The notes under the pieces were generated by a model. It searched no databases and had not been told where the DNA came from. It saw only the letters and a program-made list of their open reading frames with translations. Source: Robiginitomaculum sp. (GTDB lineage Bacteria > Pseudomonadota > Alphaproteobacteria > Caulobacterales > Maricaulaceae). From it: a stretch of DNA of 64,000 nucleotides. The position numbers and the translations under genes are program-made. Where the stretch lies: positions 1-64,000 of the forward strand of contig JAJFFO010000012.1 in NCBI GenBank assembly GCA_021776615.1, given 5' to 3'. Below, piece after piece: positions 26,500-35,807 of this stretch; position 1 is the first letter of the stretch; the number at the start of each line of letters is the position of its first letter.

Positions 26500-27027
26500 A
26501 TGCGGCTAACCGAAAATAGCTTCGATTACGAGGCGCTCATCCGTTCCGGACATGGTGGATTATTTGGCCCCGGCAATGCGCAACTGCCTTTACCGCCAAT
26601 GCTGATGTTTGATCGTATCACCCACATTCACGGTGACAGCGGGGCTTATGATAAGGGATATATTGAGGCCGAGCTGGATATCCGCCCCGATTTGTGGTTC
26701 TTCCCCTGCCATTTTGAGAATGATCCGGTGATGCCGGGGTGTTTGGGGCTTGATGCGCTGTGGCAATTGGTTGGTTTTTTTCTGGGGTGGACTGGCGGCG
26801 AAGGCCGCGGGCGCGCCCTTGGTGTTGGTGAAGTAAAATTCAGCGGACAGGTAACCCCGGACGTTAAGCTGGTACGCTACCGCCTTGACCTCAAACGGGT
26901 GATTAATCGTCGTCTGGTTTTAGGAATTGCAGATGGAAGCATTCAAGCCGACGGCGAGACCATATATAAGGCGAAAGACTTACGGGTTGGATTATTCCAG
27001 CCGGACCAGTCTAAAGAACAGGCATAG
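26500..27027 (+). CDS. fabA: 3-hydroxydecanoyl-ACP dehydratase/isomerase
   Basis: FabA dehydrates 3-hydroxydecanoyl-ACP and isomerises the double bond, the entry step to unsaturated fatty acids in the anaerobic pathway. The 175-residue protein has the catalytic His71 in [14 protein letters not shown] and Asp85 in the following helix ([13 protein letters not shown]), matching the E. coli residues. It is first in the operon fabA-fabB-fabI, nine bases before fabB. Regulation by the divergent Irr protein is possible. Confidence 0.96.
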   Translation: MRLTENSFDYEALIRSGHGGLFGPGNAQLPLPPMLMFDRITHIHGDSGAYDKGYIEAELDIRPDLWFFPCHFENDPVMPGCLGLDALWQLVGFFLGWTGGEGRGRALGVGEVKFSGQVTPDVKLVRYRLDLKRVINRRLVLGIADGSIQADGETIYKAKDLRVGLFQPDQSKEQA

Positions 27028-27036
27028 GGCAGAAAC

Positions 27037-28254
27037 ATGCGGCGAGTCGTCATTACAGGTTTGGGAATCATTTCCAGCATCGGGCTGAACGTTGACGAAG
27101 TTGCAGCGTCGCTACGGGCTGGTAAATCGGGCATTAAAGCCCATCCAAAGTTTCAAGAAATGGGCTTTCGCTCGCAAATTGCAGCGCCGCCACCGGAGAT
27201 GGATTTAAAAGCCCTGATCGACAAACGCTTATTGCGCTTTATGGCCGAAGGTTCCGCATGGAGCTGGTTAGCGGCCAAGCAGGCGATTGAAGATAGCGGC
27301 CTTGAAGAACATGAGATTTCCAATCCGCGCACCGGGCTTATCGTCGGTTCCGGCGGCCCGTCCACCGAGACGTTGGTCAACGCCGCTGACATTGCGCGCG
27401 AAAAAGGCGTTAAACGCATTGGCCCCCTCGCCGTGCCAAAAGCCATGTCTTCCACCGGCTCCGCAACCTTGTCTACGGGGCTCAAAATTAAGGGTCTTAG
27501 CTATTCCATATCTTCGGCCTGCACCACGTCCTTGCATTGCATTGGCGCAGCGGCGGAGCAAATTCAGTGGAATAAACAGGACGTGATGGTTGCTGGCGGC
27601 GGCGAGGAGCTATTTTGGTCGATGTCGGCATTGTTTGACGCCATGGGCGCAATGTCGAGCAAATATAATGATACGCCAACCCGCGCCAGCCGCGCTTTTG
27701 ATGCCAATCGCGATGGCTTTGTCATCGCTGGCGGTGCCGGGATTGTAGTGTTGGAAGAACGCGAACATGCGCTTGCACGCGGCGCAAAAATCTATGCGGA
27801 AATCACCGGCTATGGCGCAACATCGGACGGCCATGACATGGTCCAGCCATCCGGCGAAGGCGGCGAGCGCGCCATGCGCCTGGCCATGGAAACCTCGCCG
27901 GAAAAAATTGACTATATCAACCCCCACGCCACTTCAACGCCGGTCGGCGATGTCATCGAGATGAAATCGATCCACCGCATTTTTGGCGAAGACATGCCAG
28001 CGATTTCGGCGACCAAATCCATGACCGGCCATTCCCTTGGCGGTGCCGGTGCCCAAGAGGCGATTTACAGCTTGCTGATGATGCGCGACGGCTTTATCGC
28101 CCCGTCCATCAATGTTGATAATCTCGATCCCGAGCTGGATGGCTATAACATCATCACCAAGCCAACCAAGGCCGAGCTTAATGTGATCATGTCCAATAGT
28201 TTTGGCTTTGGCGGCACCAATGGTTCAGTCATTTTTAACCGCCACGACGGGTAA
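27037..28254 (+). CDS. fabB: 3-oxoacyl-ACP synthase I
   Basis: FabB elongates the cis-unsaturated intermediate made by FabA. The 405-residue protein carries the Cys-His-His triad: Cys162 in [11 protein letters not shown], His296 in [11 protein letters not shown] and His331 in [12 protein letters not shown], with Lys326. The pairing with fabA distinguishes it from FabF. It is the second gene of the operon; fabI follows after 29 bases. Confidence 0.96.
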   Translation: MRRVVITGLGIISSIGLNVDEVAASLRAGKSGIKAHPKFQEMGFRSQIAAPPPEMDLKALIDKRLLRFMAEGSAWSWLAAKQAIEDSGLEEHEISNPRTGLIVGSGGPSTETLVNAADIAREKGVKRIGPLAVPKAMSSTGSATLSTGLKIKGLSYSISSACTTSLHCIGAAAEQIQWNKQDVMVAGGGEELFWSMSALFDAMGAMSSKYNDTPTRASRAFDANRDGFVIAGGAGIVVLEEREHALARGAKIYAEITGYGATSDGHDMVQPSGEGGERAMRLAMETSPEKIDYINPHATSTPVGDVIEMKSIHRIFGEDMPAISATKSMTGHSLGGAGAQEAIYSLLMMRDGFIAPSINVDNLDPELDGYNIITKPTKAELNVIMSNSFGFGGTNGSVIFNRHDG

Positions 28255-28283
28255 GCAATTACACAACAAATAAGGAAACATCC

Positions 28284-29117
28284 ATGAGCGATGCTGCGAC
28301 TGATGACGTCACCGAAGGATTCCCAAGAGGCAAATTAATGCGCGGCAAGCGCGGCCTGATTATGGGTGTCGCCAATAAAAACTCCATCGCCTGGGGCATT
28401 GCCCGTCAGCTTTTTGCCCAAGGGGCCGAGCTTGGCTTCACCTATCAGGGCGAAGCTTTGGCAAAACGGGTGCGCCCCTTGGCCGACAGCGTCAATGCCA
28501 GCATATTTACCCCGTGCGATGTCTCCGACGATGCCAGCATGGATGCTGCGTTTGCCGAAGTGCAGGAGAAATGGGGCGAGCTTGATTTTCTGGTGCACTC
28601 CATCGGCTTTTCCGAGCGCGGCGGCCTGCAAGGCTCATTTGTCGAAAACACCACCCGCGAAAATTTTAAACTAACCATGGATATTTCGGTATATTCATTC
28701 GTCGCCGCCGCCAAGCGCGCCTCGGCGTTAATGCATAATGGTGGATCGATGATTACCATGAGCTATCTTGGTTCTGAACGGGTAATTCCCAATTACAATG
28801 TCATGGGCGTTGCCAAAGCGGCGCTCGAATCATCAACCCGCTATATCGCCAAGGACCTTGGTCCCAAAGGCATTCGGGTGAACACCATATCCGCAGGCCC
28901 AATGCGCACCTTGGCCATGGCCGGGATTACCGGCGGGCGCGGCATGATCTCCACCGGCAAGGAATGGAGCCTGCTTAAAGAAGACACCAGCATGGAAGGC
29001 GTCGCCGGAACCGCTTTGTGGCTTTTGTCCGACCTTGGCCGCTCGGTAACCGGCGAAATGATGCACGTAGACGCCGGCTTCCACGCCGTCGGCATGCCCG
29101 AAGAAGAGGTCAGCTAA
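28284..29117 (+). CDS. fabI: Enoyl-ACP reductase (NADH)
   Basis: FabI completes each fatty acid elongation round by reducing the enoyl-ACP, and is the target of triclosan-like inhibitors. The 277-residue short-chain dehydrogenase has the FabI-type nucleotide site GVANKNSIAWGIA, Tyr161 and the catalytic Tyr171-x6-Lys178 pair (YNVMGVAK). A 20-residue lead precedes the first strand, typical of alphaproteobacterial FabI. It ends the operon fabA-fabB-fabI. Confidence 0.96.
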   Translation: MSDAATDDVTEGFPRGKLMRGKRGLIMGVANKNSIAWGIARQLFAQGAELGFTYQGEALAKRVRPLADSVNASIFTPCDVSDDASMDAAFAEVQEKWGELDFLVHSIGFSERGGLQGSFVENTTRENFKLTMDISVYSFVAAAKRASALMHNGGSMITMSYLGSERVIPNYNVMGVAKAALESSTRYIAKDLGPKGIRVNTISAGPMRTLAMAGITGGRGMISTGKEWSLLKEDTSMEGVAGTALWLLSDLGRSVTGEMMHVDAGFHAVGMPEEEVS

Positions 29118-29137
29118 AGGGCCTCTCTCTATCCGAT

Positions 29138-30808
29138 TCATTCTTCAGGTGCATAACCAGCCAGACCGGCGGCATAAGCCATGATGTGGAACAGGGTGTT
29201 TTCTTCTATGGCACCGCGCACCAGATGGGCGGAAGGGCCATCGGCGAATACGGGGACGTCTTCACCGGTATGAAAGCTGAAGCGTGTGGGGATTAGCGAT
29301 TGATTGCGAAATTCCGGGCTTTGCGGGTCAATTGCGCTTGGGTCCGGGCGCGATAAGGCCATGGTTTCATTGGCGCTATAATCGACAGCCTCGCCTTCAT
29401 TATCCTGTACCAACTGCTCCTCGGTCGCCAAAAATGTGCCGGGACCGCTGGAATATAAGAGGGTAGAATGGGTTTTGCCGTCGGCAGCGTTATCACGCGC
29501 AAACCCACCTTCATTGGCAAAACCGGTAATCGGGTTATTGCGCTTGGGGTAGCCATTAATGGTCAGCCCATGGCTGTGATCGGCGGTGACAATGATCAGC
29601 GTATCGGCCCGGTCGGTCATTGCCCGTGCGACGGCAACCGCCTGGTCAAACGCCATCACTTCTTGCAAAGCGCGCTTGGCATTATTGTCATGATTGGCAA
29701 GGTCGATCTTCGCCCCCTCAATCAATAACACATAGCCGTCATCATTTTGCGACAGCCGGGTGATCGCCGCTTTGGTCAATGCCGCCAAAGTTGGCTCCCC
29801 GGCCCCGGCCCGATGCTCGGTGCTATCTTTCATGTGCGATGGCTCAAACAGGCCAAGCACTTTGGTCGGCGTGGAAAAATCTATCGCGGCGAACTGCTCA
29901 CCATTCCACACCCATTCATGACCGGCCTTTTGCGCCCATTCATCCACCAGATTGCGGCCATCCCCCCGCTTGCCCCATTGATCGTCATACTCTGGATCAA
30001 TTTCGGTATCGGGTAAAAAGTTCTCGCGGCCACCACCAAAAGCGACCTCCAACCCGTCGCCATAAGGCCATTCAATCAGTTGGCGCGCCAGATCAACGCA
30101 GCCTTGCGCCTGCGCTTCCTCATCAAGCCTGGTATCGCGCTCCCAACCCCGACTGGCCGCATGGCCGTAGACACCGGCAGGCGTTGCGTGGGTGATGCGC
30201 GCGGTGGTCACGACGCCGGTGGCCCGGCCTGCGGTTTCCGCCAACTCGAACAAGGAAGTGAGGTTATGGCCCTTTGAAGCCGCACAATCGCCAAAGGCGA
30301 CACTTTGGTCGACACCGATGGTGCCGCGATTGACTTTGGCACCCGAGGTCAAGGCGGTAATGGTTGAGGCAGAGTCAGAAACCTGGGCATCATGGGCATA
30401 GGTGCGCGACAATGCCGTGTGGGGAAATTTCTCCATATTCAAAATATAGCTTTCGCCGTCGACATCATTTGCCTGCCCGGTGAAAATGCGCCCGGCGGTT
30501 ACGGTGGACATGCCCATGCCATCGCCAACCATCAAGATGATGTTTTTGGCCCGGCCAGTTATGCTTTGGTGCTTGAGGGCGGTGTTCAGTTGCGCGGCAC
30601 CACTTTGATAGTATGAATCAGCGCTTTGTACCGGCTTGGGTTCACGCACAATTTCCTTCACCGGTGCCGGTGCCGAAACAGGCGTTGGCCCGAGTGGGGG
30701 CACAGCCGCTACCTTCTTGCCGGGAAACCCGATCGTTGAGCAGGCGGATAATGCCGCGGCGCTGAGCGCCAATAAAACAAGGGTATTTGCTGGTTTATTT
30801 ATCATCAT
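29138..30808 (-). CDS. Alkaline phosphatase, lipoprotein form
   Basis: The 556-residue protein is of the E. coli PhoA type, a periplasmic metal-dependent phosphomonoesterase. MVGDGMGMST carries the first metal Asp, and the nucleophile is Ser146 in SDSAST. The later metal ligands are in the TADHSHGLT segment. The signal is a lipoprotein one, LSAC with Cys23, followed by a Pro-rich linker, so the enzyme is membrane-tethered rather than free. I see no Pho box upstream. It converges with fabI and diverges from the symporter at 30991. Confidence 0.95.
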   Translation of the reverse strand: MMINKPANTLVLLALSAAALSACSTIGFPGKKVAAVPPLGPTPVSAPAPVKEIVREPKPVQSADSYYQSGAAQLNTALKHQSITGRAKNIILMVGDGMGMSTVTAGRIFTGQANDVDGESYILNMEKFPHTALSRTYAHDAQVSDSASTITALTSGAKVNRGTIGVDQSVAFGDCAASKGHNLTSLFELAETAGRATGVVTTARITHATPAGVYGHAASRGWERDTRLDEEAQAQGCVDLARQLIEWPYGDGLEVAFGGGRENFLPDTEIDPEYDDQWGKRGDGRNLVDEWAQKAGHEWVWNGEQFAAIDFSTPTKVLGLFEPSHMKDSTEHRAGAGEPTLAALTKAAITRLSQNDDGYVLLIEGAKIDLANHDNNAKRALQEVMAFDQAVAVARAMTDRADTLIIVTADHSHGLTINGYPKRNNPITGFANEGGFARDNAADGKTHSTLLYSSGPGTFLATEEQLVQDNEGEAVDYSANETMALSRPDPSAIDPQSPEFRNQSLIPTRFSFHTGEDVPVFADGPSAHLVRGAIEENTLFHIMAYAAGLAGYAPEE

Positions 30809-30990
30809 ATTTCATTCATAGCCGCCACAAGGGCGTAAGGGGTCTTAAGTGTGAGCGCACAGGGTTAACAAAATGTGTGGCGAGTATTAGGCGCACGGTG
30901 AGATCGTAATTATTGATCGCTTGCTCCCTTGCGGGTCAGCGTCTAGGGTTCCGCGCAATGAAAATGCCGCAAAAGGGGTCTTAGGGGTAC

Positions 30991-32406
30991 ATGGAAAATA
31001 TTATTTCTGCGCTGAACACAGTTGATGGATGGATTTGGGGACCACCTTTGGTGGCCCTTTTATTTGGTACCGGGCTTTATTTGACCATCGGCTTGCGGCT
31101 AATGCCGCTCCGCAAATTACCCTATGCAATCTCTCTTCTTTTTGCCGGTAAAAAGAATTCTGGCGAAGGGGCCGAGGGCGAAATTTCCCCCATCGCCGCT
31201 TTGTTTACCGCTTTATCGGCGACCATTGGCACCGGCAATATCGCCGGCGTTGCCATCGCCATATCGTTGGGCGGACCCGGCGCGGTGTTCTGGATGTGGA
31301 TGACAGCGGTCGTTGGCATGGCCACCAAATATTCCGAAGCACTGCTGGCGGTGCGCTTTCGCGAAGTGGACGAAAACGGCCAGCATGTTGGCGGCCCGAT
31401 GTATTATATCAAAAACGGTATGGGCAAAAACTGGGTGTGGCTGGCTTTTGCCTACGCCATTTTGACGGCAATTGCCGCCCCGGGCACCGGCAATCTGGTG
31501 CAAGCCAATGAAGTTGCCGCTTTGCTGCATCAAAACCTTGGCCTTGCTACCTGGATTAGCGGTCTGATCATGGCCAGCCTGACATTTTTGGTGATCATGG
31601 GCGGCGTAAAATCCATTGCCAAAGTTGCCTCCTTCCTGGTGCCGATTATGGCGCTGTTTTATGTCGGCGGGGCATTGGTCGTCCTGAGTATGAATCTTGA
31701 ATTTATTCCCGCTGCCTTTGGCCAAATCTTTACCGGCGTTGTTTCTCCTGCCGCCGCCGCTGGCGGTTTCCTTGGGGCCTCGGTGATGATGGCCATTAGC
31801 CAGGGGGCCAATCGCGGCTCCTTCTCTAATGAGGCCGGACTTGGCTCTGCCGCCATTGCCCACGCCTCTGCCAACACCAATGATCCGGTGCGTCAGGGCA
31901 CGATTGCCATGCTAGGCACGTTCATTGATACCATTGTGGTGTGCACCATGACGGCTTTGGTGATTCTCACCGCGCCGATGATGTTCGCCATGGGCGGTGC
32001 CGCTGAAGGCATTCTGCCGATCTGGCAAACCGGCATTTCGTCTGGTGCAACCATAACCGCCAGCGCCTTTGGGGCGGCTATACCGGGCGGCGAATGGATC
32101 GTCACCATCGGTTTGGCGGTATTTGCCTTTACCACCATTTTGGGGTGGGCGCTGTACGGCGAGCGGTCGATGGAATTCCTGTTTGGAGTGAAAATTATTC
32201 CGTATTATCGCATCGCCTGGTGCGGCATTGTATTTTTGGGTGCGGTATATACCAGCAAGCTGGCCTGGACCCTGGCCTCAATCGGTAATGGCATGATGGC
32301 CGCACCAAACCTGATTGCCCTGCTTGGCTTATCCGGGGTGGTGTTCGCCATGACCCGCAATGCACAAAAGAAAGAAGCCGAGGCCAAAAAAGCACCAGCG
32401 GAATAA
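30991..32406 (+). CDS. Sodium:alanine/glycine symporter, AGCS family
   Basis: The 471-residue inner membrane protein has about eleven hydrophobic segments and the AGCS signature GGPGAVFWMWMTAVVGMATK at about residues 91-110. SQGANRGSFSNEAGLGSA, another family hallmark, follows later. It imports alanine or glycine with sodium. AGGGG lies just before the ATG. The leader contains CTAGGGTTCCG (30943-30953), a word found in ykkC-class riboswitches, but the rest of that RNA is not visible. No metabolic neighbour explains its substrate. Confidence 0.95.
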   Translation: MENIISALNTVDGWIWGPPLVALLFGTGLYLTIGLRLMPLRKLPYAISLLFAGKKNSGEGAEGEISPIAALFTALSATIGTGNIAGVAIAISLGGPGAVFWMWMTAVVGMATKYSEALLAVRFREVDENGQHVGGPMYYIKNGMGKNWVWLAFAYAILTAIAAPGTGNLVQANEVAALLHQNLGLATWISGLIMASLTFLVIMGGVKSIAKVASFLVPIMALFYVGGALVVLSMNLEFIPAAFGQIFTGVVSPAAAAGGFLGASVMMAISQGANRGSFSNEAGLGSAAIAHASANTNDPVRQGTIAMLGTFIDTIVVCTMTALVILTAPMMFAMGGAAEGILPIWQTGISSGATITASAFGAAIPGGEWIVTIGLAVFAFTTILGWALYGERSMEFLFGVKIIPYYRIAWCGIVFLGAVYTSKLAWTLASIGNGMMAAPNLIALLGLSGVVFAMTRNAQKKEAEAKKAPAE

Positions 32407-32444
32407 GGCGATAAACTATGTGATGGAAAGCTGGGGGTTTGGGG

Positions 32445-32464
32445 TGTTAGCCCCTACACTAACA
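32445..32464. other. Possible weak hairpin between two convergent genes
   Basis: TGTTAG (32445-32450) can pair with CTAACA (32459-32464), and the alternative GGGG/CCCC pairing (32441-32454) excludes it. It lies between the symporter and the response regulator, which converge. No T run follows, so the terminator reading is weak. Confidence 0.3.
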
Positions 32465-32466
32465 GC

Positions 32467-33021
32467 CTAGCCTTCTATCACGTTCGGCCTATTGCCTTGA
32501 TTTTGATGTTCATTGGGATCATTGAGGCCCTCGGCCGGATCATCCTTGCGCCGCCATGGGCCGCGATGGCCAGGATCCTGCCGACGACGGCGATCCGGCC
32601 CGAAATAGGATGAAGTGCGCACAAATTGGCGCGGGCGATCAATGCACGAGCCAAGCTTTTTATAAAGATCCATTGGCGTAACCGGCTTGACCATAAATTC
32701 ATTGGCCCCGGAGCGCAGCGCCTCCATTACGGTTTTGCGGTCGCCGTGCGCGGTAACCATAATGATCTGAATATAGGGATTGGGGCTATCGTCCGCATTG
32801 CGGATTAATTGTACAAATTCGGTACCATCCAGATCGCCCAGATTTTGATCGACCAAGGCAATGTCGATATGATTATCCTTAATAATCTCAAAGGCTGTGG
32901 CAGCATCGCGCGCCTCGCGTATATCACGCAGGCCAAAGCCACGCATAACCTCGCGCAGGATCAACGCCATGTGCGAATTATCTTCTAAGACCAAAATCGT
33001 GACGTTTTCTAAACCGGACAT
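32467..33021 (-). CDS. Stand-alone response regulator with basic C-terminal tail
   Basis: The receiver domain covers about residues 8-125, with acidic residues VLED, phospho-acceptor Asp in IALVDQNLGD and Lys in FMVKPVTP. After it comes no known output domain, only a polar tail with FGPDRRRRQD and PWRRKDDPAEG. It probably works by protein contact (CheY-like) or by the basic tail. No histidine kinase is in the window. The start at 33021 gives a family-like beginning (MSGLENVTILVLED); an ATG eight codons earlier is possible. Confidence 0.9.
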   Translation of the reverse strand: MSGLENVTILVLEDNSHMALILREVMRGFGLRDIREARDAATAFEIIKDNHIDIALVDQNLGDLDGTEFVQLIRNADDSPNPYIQIIMVTAHGDRKTVMEALRSGANEFMVKPVTPMDLYKKLGSCIDRPRQFVRTSSYFGPDRRRRQDPGHRGPWRRKDDPAEGLNDPNEHQNQGNRPNVIEG

Positions 33022-33162
33022 AGTTTCTATAAATGCTCCACGCATGTCGCAAGACGACGCCTATGAAACAATGATAGCGCAGAAGTCTTAACCGATAGTC
33101 ACCGGGTTTTCATGCAAAACACATCTATAACGTGTATATTTATTTCACCACTTAAAAATAAA

Positions 33163-34515
33163 TCAGGATTTTCCGGCCCAAGTCAGCCGTCGGGTGGTGG
33201 GGCGCGTGATTGGCTGCAATTGTGGCACCGTCCCCTGCAACACACTGGCATTTGGCGTCAGCCTGGGCATTTGCCCGGTGATAATTTGCCCTTCGCGATA
33301 AACCGTCTGCGCGTGCGGCGCTATAGACGATACACTGCCCGCCAGTGCCGGATAAGCATCGGGGCGGGAGCCATGGGAAGAGAAGTCACTGGAAAACACA
33401 TCGGGGTCAGAGTGGGCCCCTTGTCCATTGTTAAAGCCATGCTCTTGCACGCTTTGCGTCACCACATTCGCGCCAGCATGAGCTGAAGTATGGGTTGGGG
33501 CATAAGCTGGTGCCCGGCGGCCCTCGCGCAAAGCGGCAATGGTGTCCAGAGACAAATACCCACCATGGGCAATACCCACCGCTTCCTGATACTGGCGCAC
33601 CGCATTTTCCGTCGACAGGCCAATCCGCCCATCTATTTGATCATGGTAAAAACCAAGCTGTTGCAAATGGGTTTGTACGCCAGAAATGGCATCCGGCGTG
33701 GCGTTGGTTTTGCACAAAACCCGGATCCATCCATAGCGCTCGCTGGCCACCAATTGGCGTGTTGCCAGACGCTTGGTCGTTGGCGGCGTCGCATAGCTTT
33801 GATGCCCGGCGGCGCGGGTTAAAACCTGCGTGATGATATTGGCATATTGCGCGTCCAGCGGCACTTCGCGCACGCCGCCCGGATCAACCAATACGTGGCG
33901 GGTAATGGTGCGATAAATCGGCGCCACCGCCACCGCGCGAACGGTTTCGGGGCGAATTTGTACGCGTTTGCTTACGGTTTTGGTTTGCGCTGGCACTTCG
34001 ACCAGACAATAGACCTCGCCATTATGGGTTTGAGTGACTTTGATATTGGCGTTGGCGGCCAATGATTTGCCAGGTCTCCAGGCGGTGCGCGGCGGCGCGA
34101 CCACCACTTCTTCGCTGACGTTACGATATTGCGCCTGTTCGACCATTAATTTCTCATAGCCCGGACGCACCACAATCTGCTCGGACACAGCTTTATAAAC
34201 CGGTTGGCGCACCACATAGCGCACCCCGGCATCGCGGATAAGAATTTGTTGGTTCTGTGCGGCGAACTGCGCGTCGCTAACCTCAATGCGGCTACCGCCT
34301 TCATCCACCATTACGTCCTGATAGCGATCCTCATATTGCGCCGGGATCATCACCCGGGCAAAGCATTCGCCGGGCTGGGCATCTGGTAAATCGTCAAATG
34401 GCGTGCCCGCTGGCACACCGGCTTGCGCGGGCGCCACCGCGCTAAAGCTGATAGCAAAAAGCGCAGCCGCTGCTGTGCCTTGTTTCAGAACCTTACGAAA
34501 AGCCGGGAAAGTCAT
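33163..34515 (-). CDS. Exported protein with six repeats and a peptidoglycan-binding domain
   Basis: From the ATG at 34515 (AAGGG upstream) the protein is 450 residues with a signal peptide ending VAPAQA. The N-terminal half consists of about six degenerate repeats of 25-35 residues, each with a P.Y or A.Y start followed by alternating hydrophobic stretches (for example RQPVYKAVSEQIVVRPGYEK and APIYRTITRHVLVDPGGVRE). A PG_binding_1 domain follows at about 275-325 (LQQLGFYHDQIDGRIGLST). The C-terminus is Pro/Ser/His-rich and probably disordered. It likely anchors something to the cell wall. The start is not certain; the frame is open to 34662. Confidence 0.82.
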   Translation of the reverse strand: MTFPAFRKVLKQGTAAAALFAISFSAVAPAQAGVPAGTPFDDLPDAQPGECFARVMIPAQYEDRYQDVMVDEGGSRIEVSDAQFAAQNQQILIRDAGVRYVVRQPVYKAVSEQIVVRPGYEKLMVEQAQYRNVSEEVVVAPPRTAWRPGKSLAANANIKVTQTHNGEVYCLVEVPAQTKTVSKRVQIRPETVRAVAVAPIYRTITRHVLVDPGGVREVPLDAQYANIITQVLTRAAGHQSYATPPTTKRLATRQLVASERYGWIRVLCKTNATPDAISGVQTHLQQLGFYHDQIDGRIGLSTENAVRQYQEAVGIAHGGYLSLDTIAALREGRRAPAYAPTHTSAHAGANVVTQSVQEHGFNNGQGAHSDPDVFSSDFSSHGSRPDAYPALAGSVSSIAPHAQTVYREGQIITGQMPRLTPNASVLQGTVPQLQPITRPTTRRLTWAGKS

Positions 34516-34750
34516 GCCCACACCCTTGATTAACGTCCGCATTTTGGCCTGCCGGATGATCTCAACATCGCCCGGTGTCCCCATGCGGTACAATACCCAA
34601 ATGATTATGCAATAATGATGCACAATGAAAATGGGCCTTAAAACCTTTGTAAACCAAGACAATTAAGAATGTTTCACCAGCAATGGTGCCAAATCGGCAC
34701 AGTATTGACGATACCGCGCGGCACTTTTGTATTTACCGGTAAGCTAGAGT

Positions 34751-35119
34751 TTAGCGGCCGCGCACCCATGCCCCACTTAGCAAGCCAAGCATTGCGCCCA
34801 TGCTATTGGCCAGCAAATCCAGTGCCGATGTGGTGCGCTTTATCATTGGCAGGCCCTGTATCAATTCAATCGCGCCGCCCAGCACGAAAAGCAGAACCAA
34901 GGCAATAAGGGTAGCCCGCATGGTGCGCAATCTCCACCCAAACACCAGTAGAACACCAAGCGTAAAATAGGCCAATAAGTGCCCAACCTTGTCAGAATAA
35001 TGCACGCTGACGCTATAAAAAGCGTTGGGCCACAGCGACAACCCGACCACCGCCGCGATAGTCAGCCAAAACACAAATTGAATTTTTCGGTGGTGATGGT
35101 CGAGCAATTGGATAATCAT
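34751..35119 (-). CDS. VanZ-like small membrane protein
   Basis: The 122-residue protein has three to four hydrophobic segments and the VanZ-like features SDKVGHLLAYFTLGVL and GGAIELIQGL. VanZ-like proteins are widespread and their general role is unknown; no link to glycopeptide resistance follows. GGGAGAAG precedes the ATG at good spacing. The frame runs on upstream to 35245, but the residues there are Arg-rich and overlap the space before the AhpD-like gene. Confidence 0.8.
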   Translation of the reverse strand: MIIQLLDHHHRKIQFVFWLTIAAVVGLSLWPNAFYSVSVHYSDKVGHLLAYFTLGVLLVFGWRLRTMRATLIALVLLFVLGGAIELIQGLPMIKRTTSALDLLANSMGAMLGLLSGAWVRGR

Positions 35120-35171
35120 TACTTCTCCCGCACGGCCACGATGACCCTTGCTACGCTTTAAAGCTCTGGCC

Positions 35172-35735
35172 CTATTCGATAATGCCCTTGGCACGCGCCC
35201 ATTCGCTATAGGTGCCGCCCTTTTGCGATGCCACACTGGCCGCATTACCGGGCTTTACTGGTGGTCGCGATTTAATACCCGAACCATCCAAAATACGGTT
35301 CATGAAATTATACAAGGCGCAGACGACAACTGCATCGTTCAAAGCCTCTTCCGGCCAGCCTGCCGCAAACACCGCATCCGCGTCCGCTTGCACCATTTTT
35401 GAGGGGGTCAGCGTAAGCTTGTGCACATAGCGCAATAGCGGTTTTAGTTTTTCGTCTACCGGGGCGGTATCTATATCAGCAACCAACGCGGTTATGACGT
35501 GTTCGTCCACGCCAAAATCGGCGGCAATCGCTGTATGTGACCCGTAACAAAACACGCAGGCATTTAAGCCCGAAACCAAAGCCGCAATGGTCTCGCGTTC
35601 GGCAAAAGACAAGGCGCTATCATCATTACGCAACACCGCGTCGTGCAGTTCAATCAACGGCGCTACACCGCGCGAGAATTTTAAAAACAGCGCATCTAAA
35701 TAGGCCGGATCTTTCATGCTCGGGTAAAAACTCAT
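35172..35735 (-). CDS. AhpD-like peroxidase-related protein (CMD family)
   Basis: The 187-residue protein has the AhpD-type redox motif C60-V-F-C63-Y-G-S-H67 in a carboxymuconolactone decarboxylase fold, as in peroxidase-related enzymes. It probably reduces peroxides or disulfides using lipoyl or thiol partners. The ATG at 35735 follows GGCAGGAAT; a longer frame to 35798 is less likely. msrA lies just upstream on the same strand, so two genes for oxidant damage are adjacent. Confidence 0.88.
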   Translation of the reverse strand: MSFYPSMKDPAYLDALFLKFSRGVAPLIELHDAVLRNDDSALSFAERETIAALVSGLNACVFCYGSHTAIAADFGVDEHVITALVADIDTAPVDEKLKPLLRYVHKLTLTPSKMVQADADAVFAAGWPEEALNDAVVVCALYNFMNRILDGSGIKSRPPVKPGNAASVASQKGGTYSEWARAKGIIE

Positions 35736-35807
35736 GATGTATTCCTGCCTTTTGGGGATATATCCATTTCTATCGTTCATTCGCCGTTTGTTGGGCAAAT
35801 ATCGGGC

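Noticed and set aside
30809-30990. Complete guanidine-I (ykkC) riboswitch before the symporter
   Set aside because: Only one conserved word is present; the other segments are missing and the space to the start is too short.
34751-35119. VanZ-like gene as a teicoplanin resistance determinant
   Set aside because: VanZ-like proteins are widespread and no van cluster is present.
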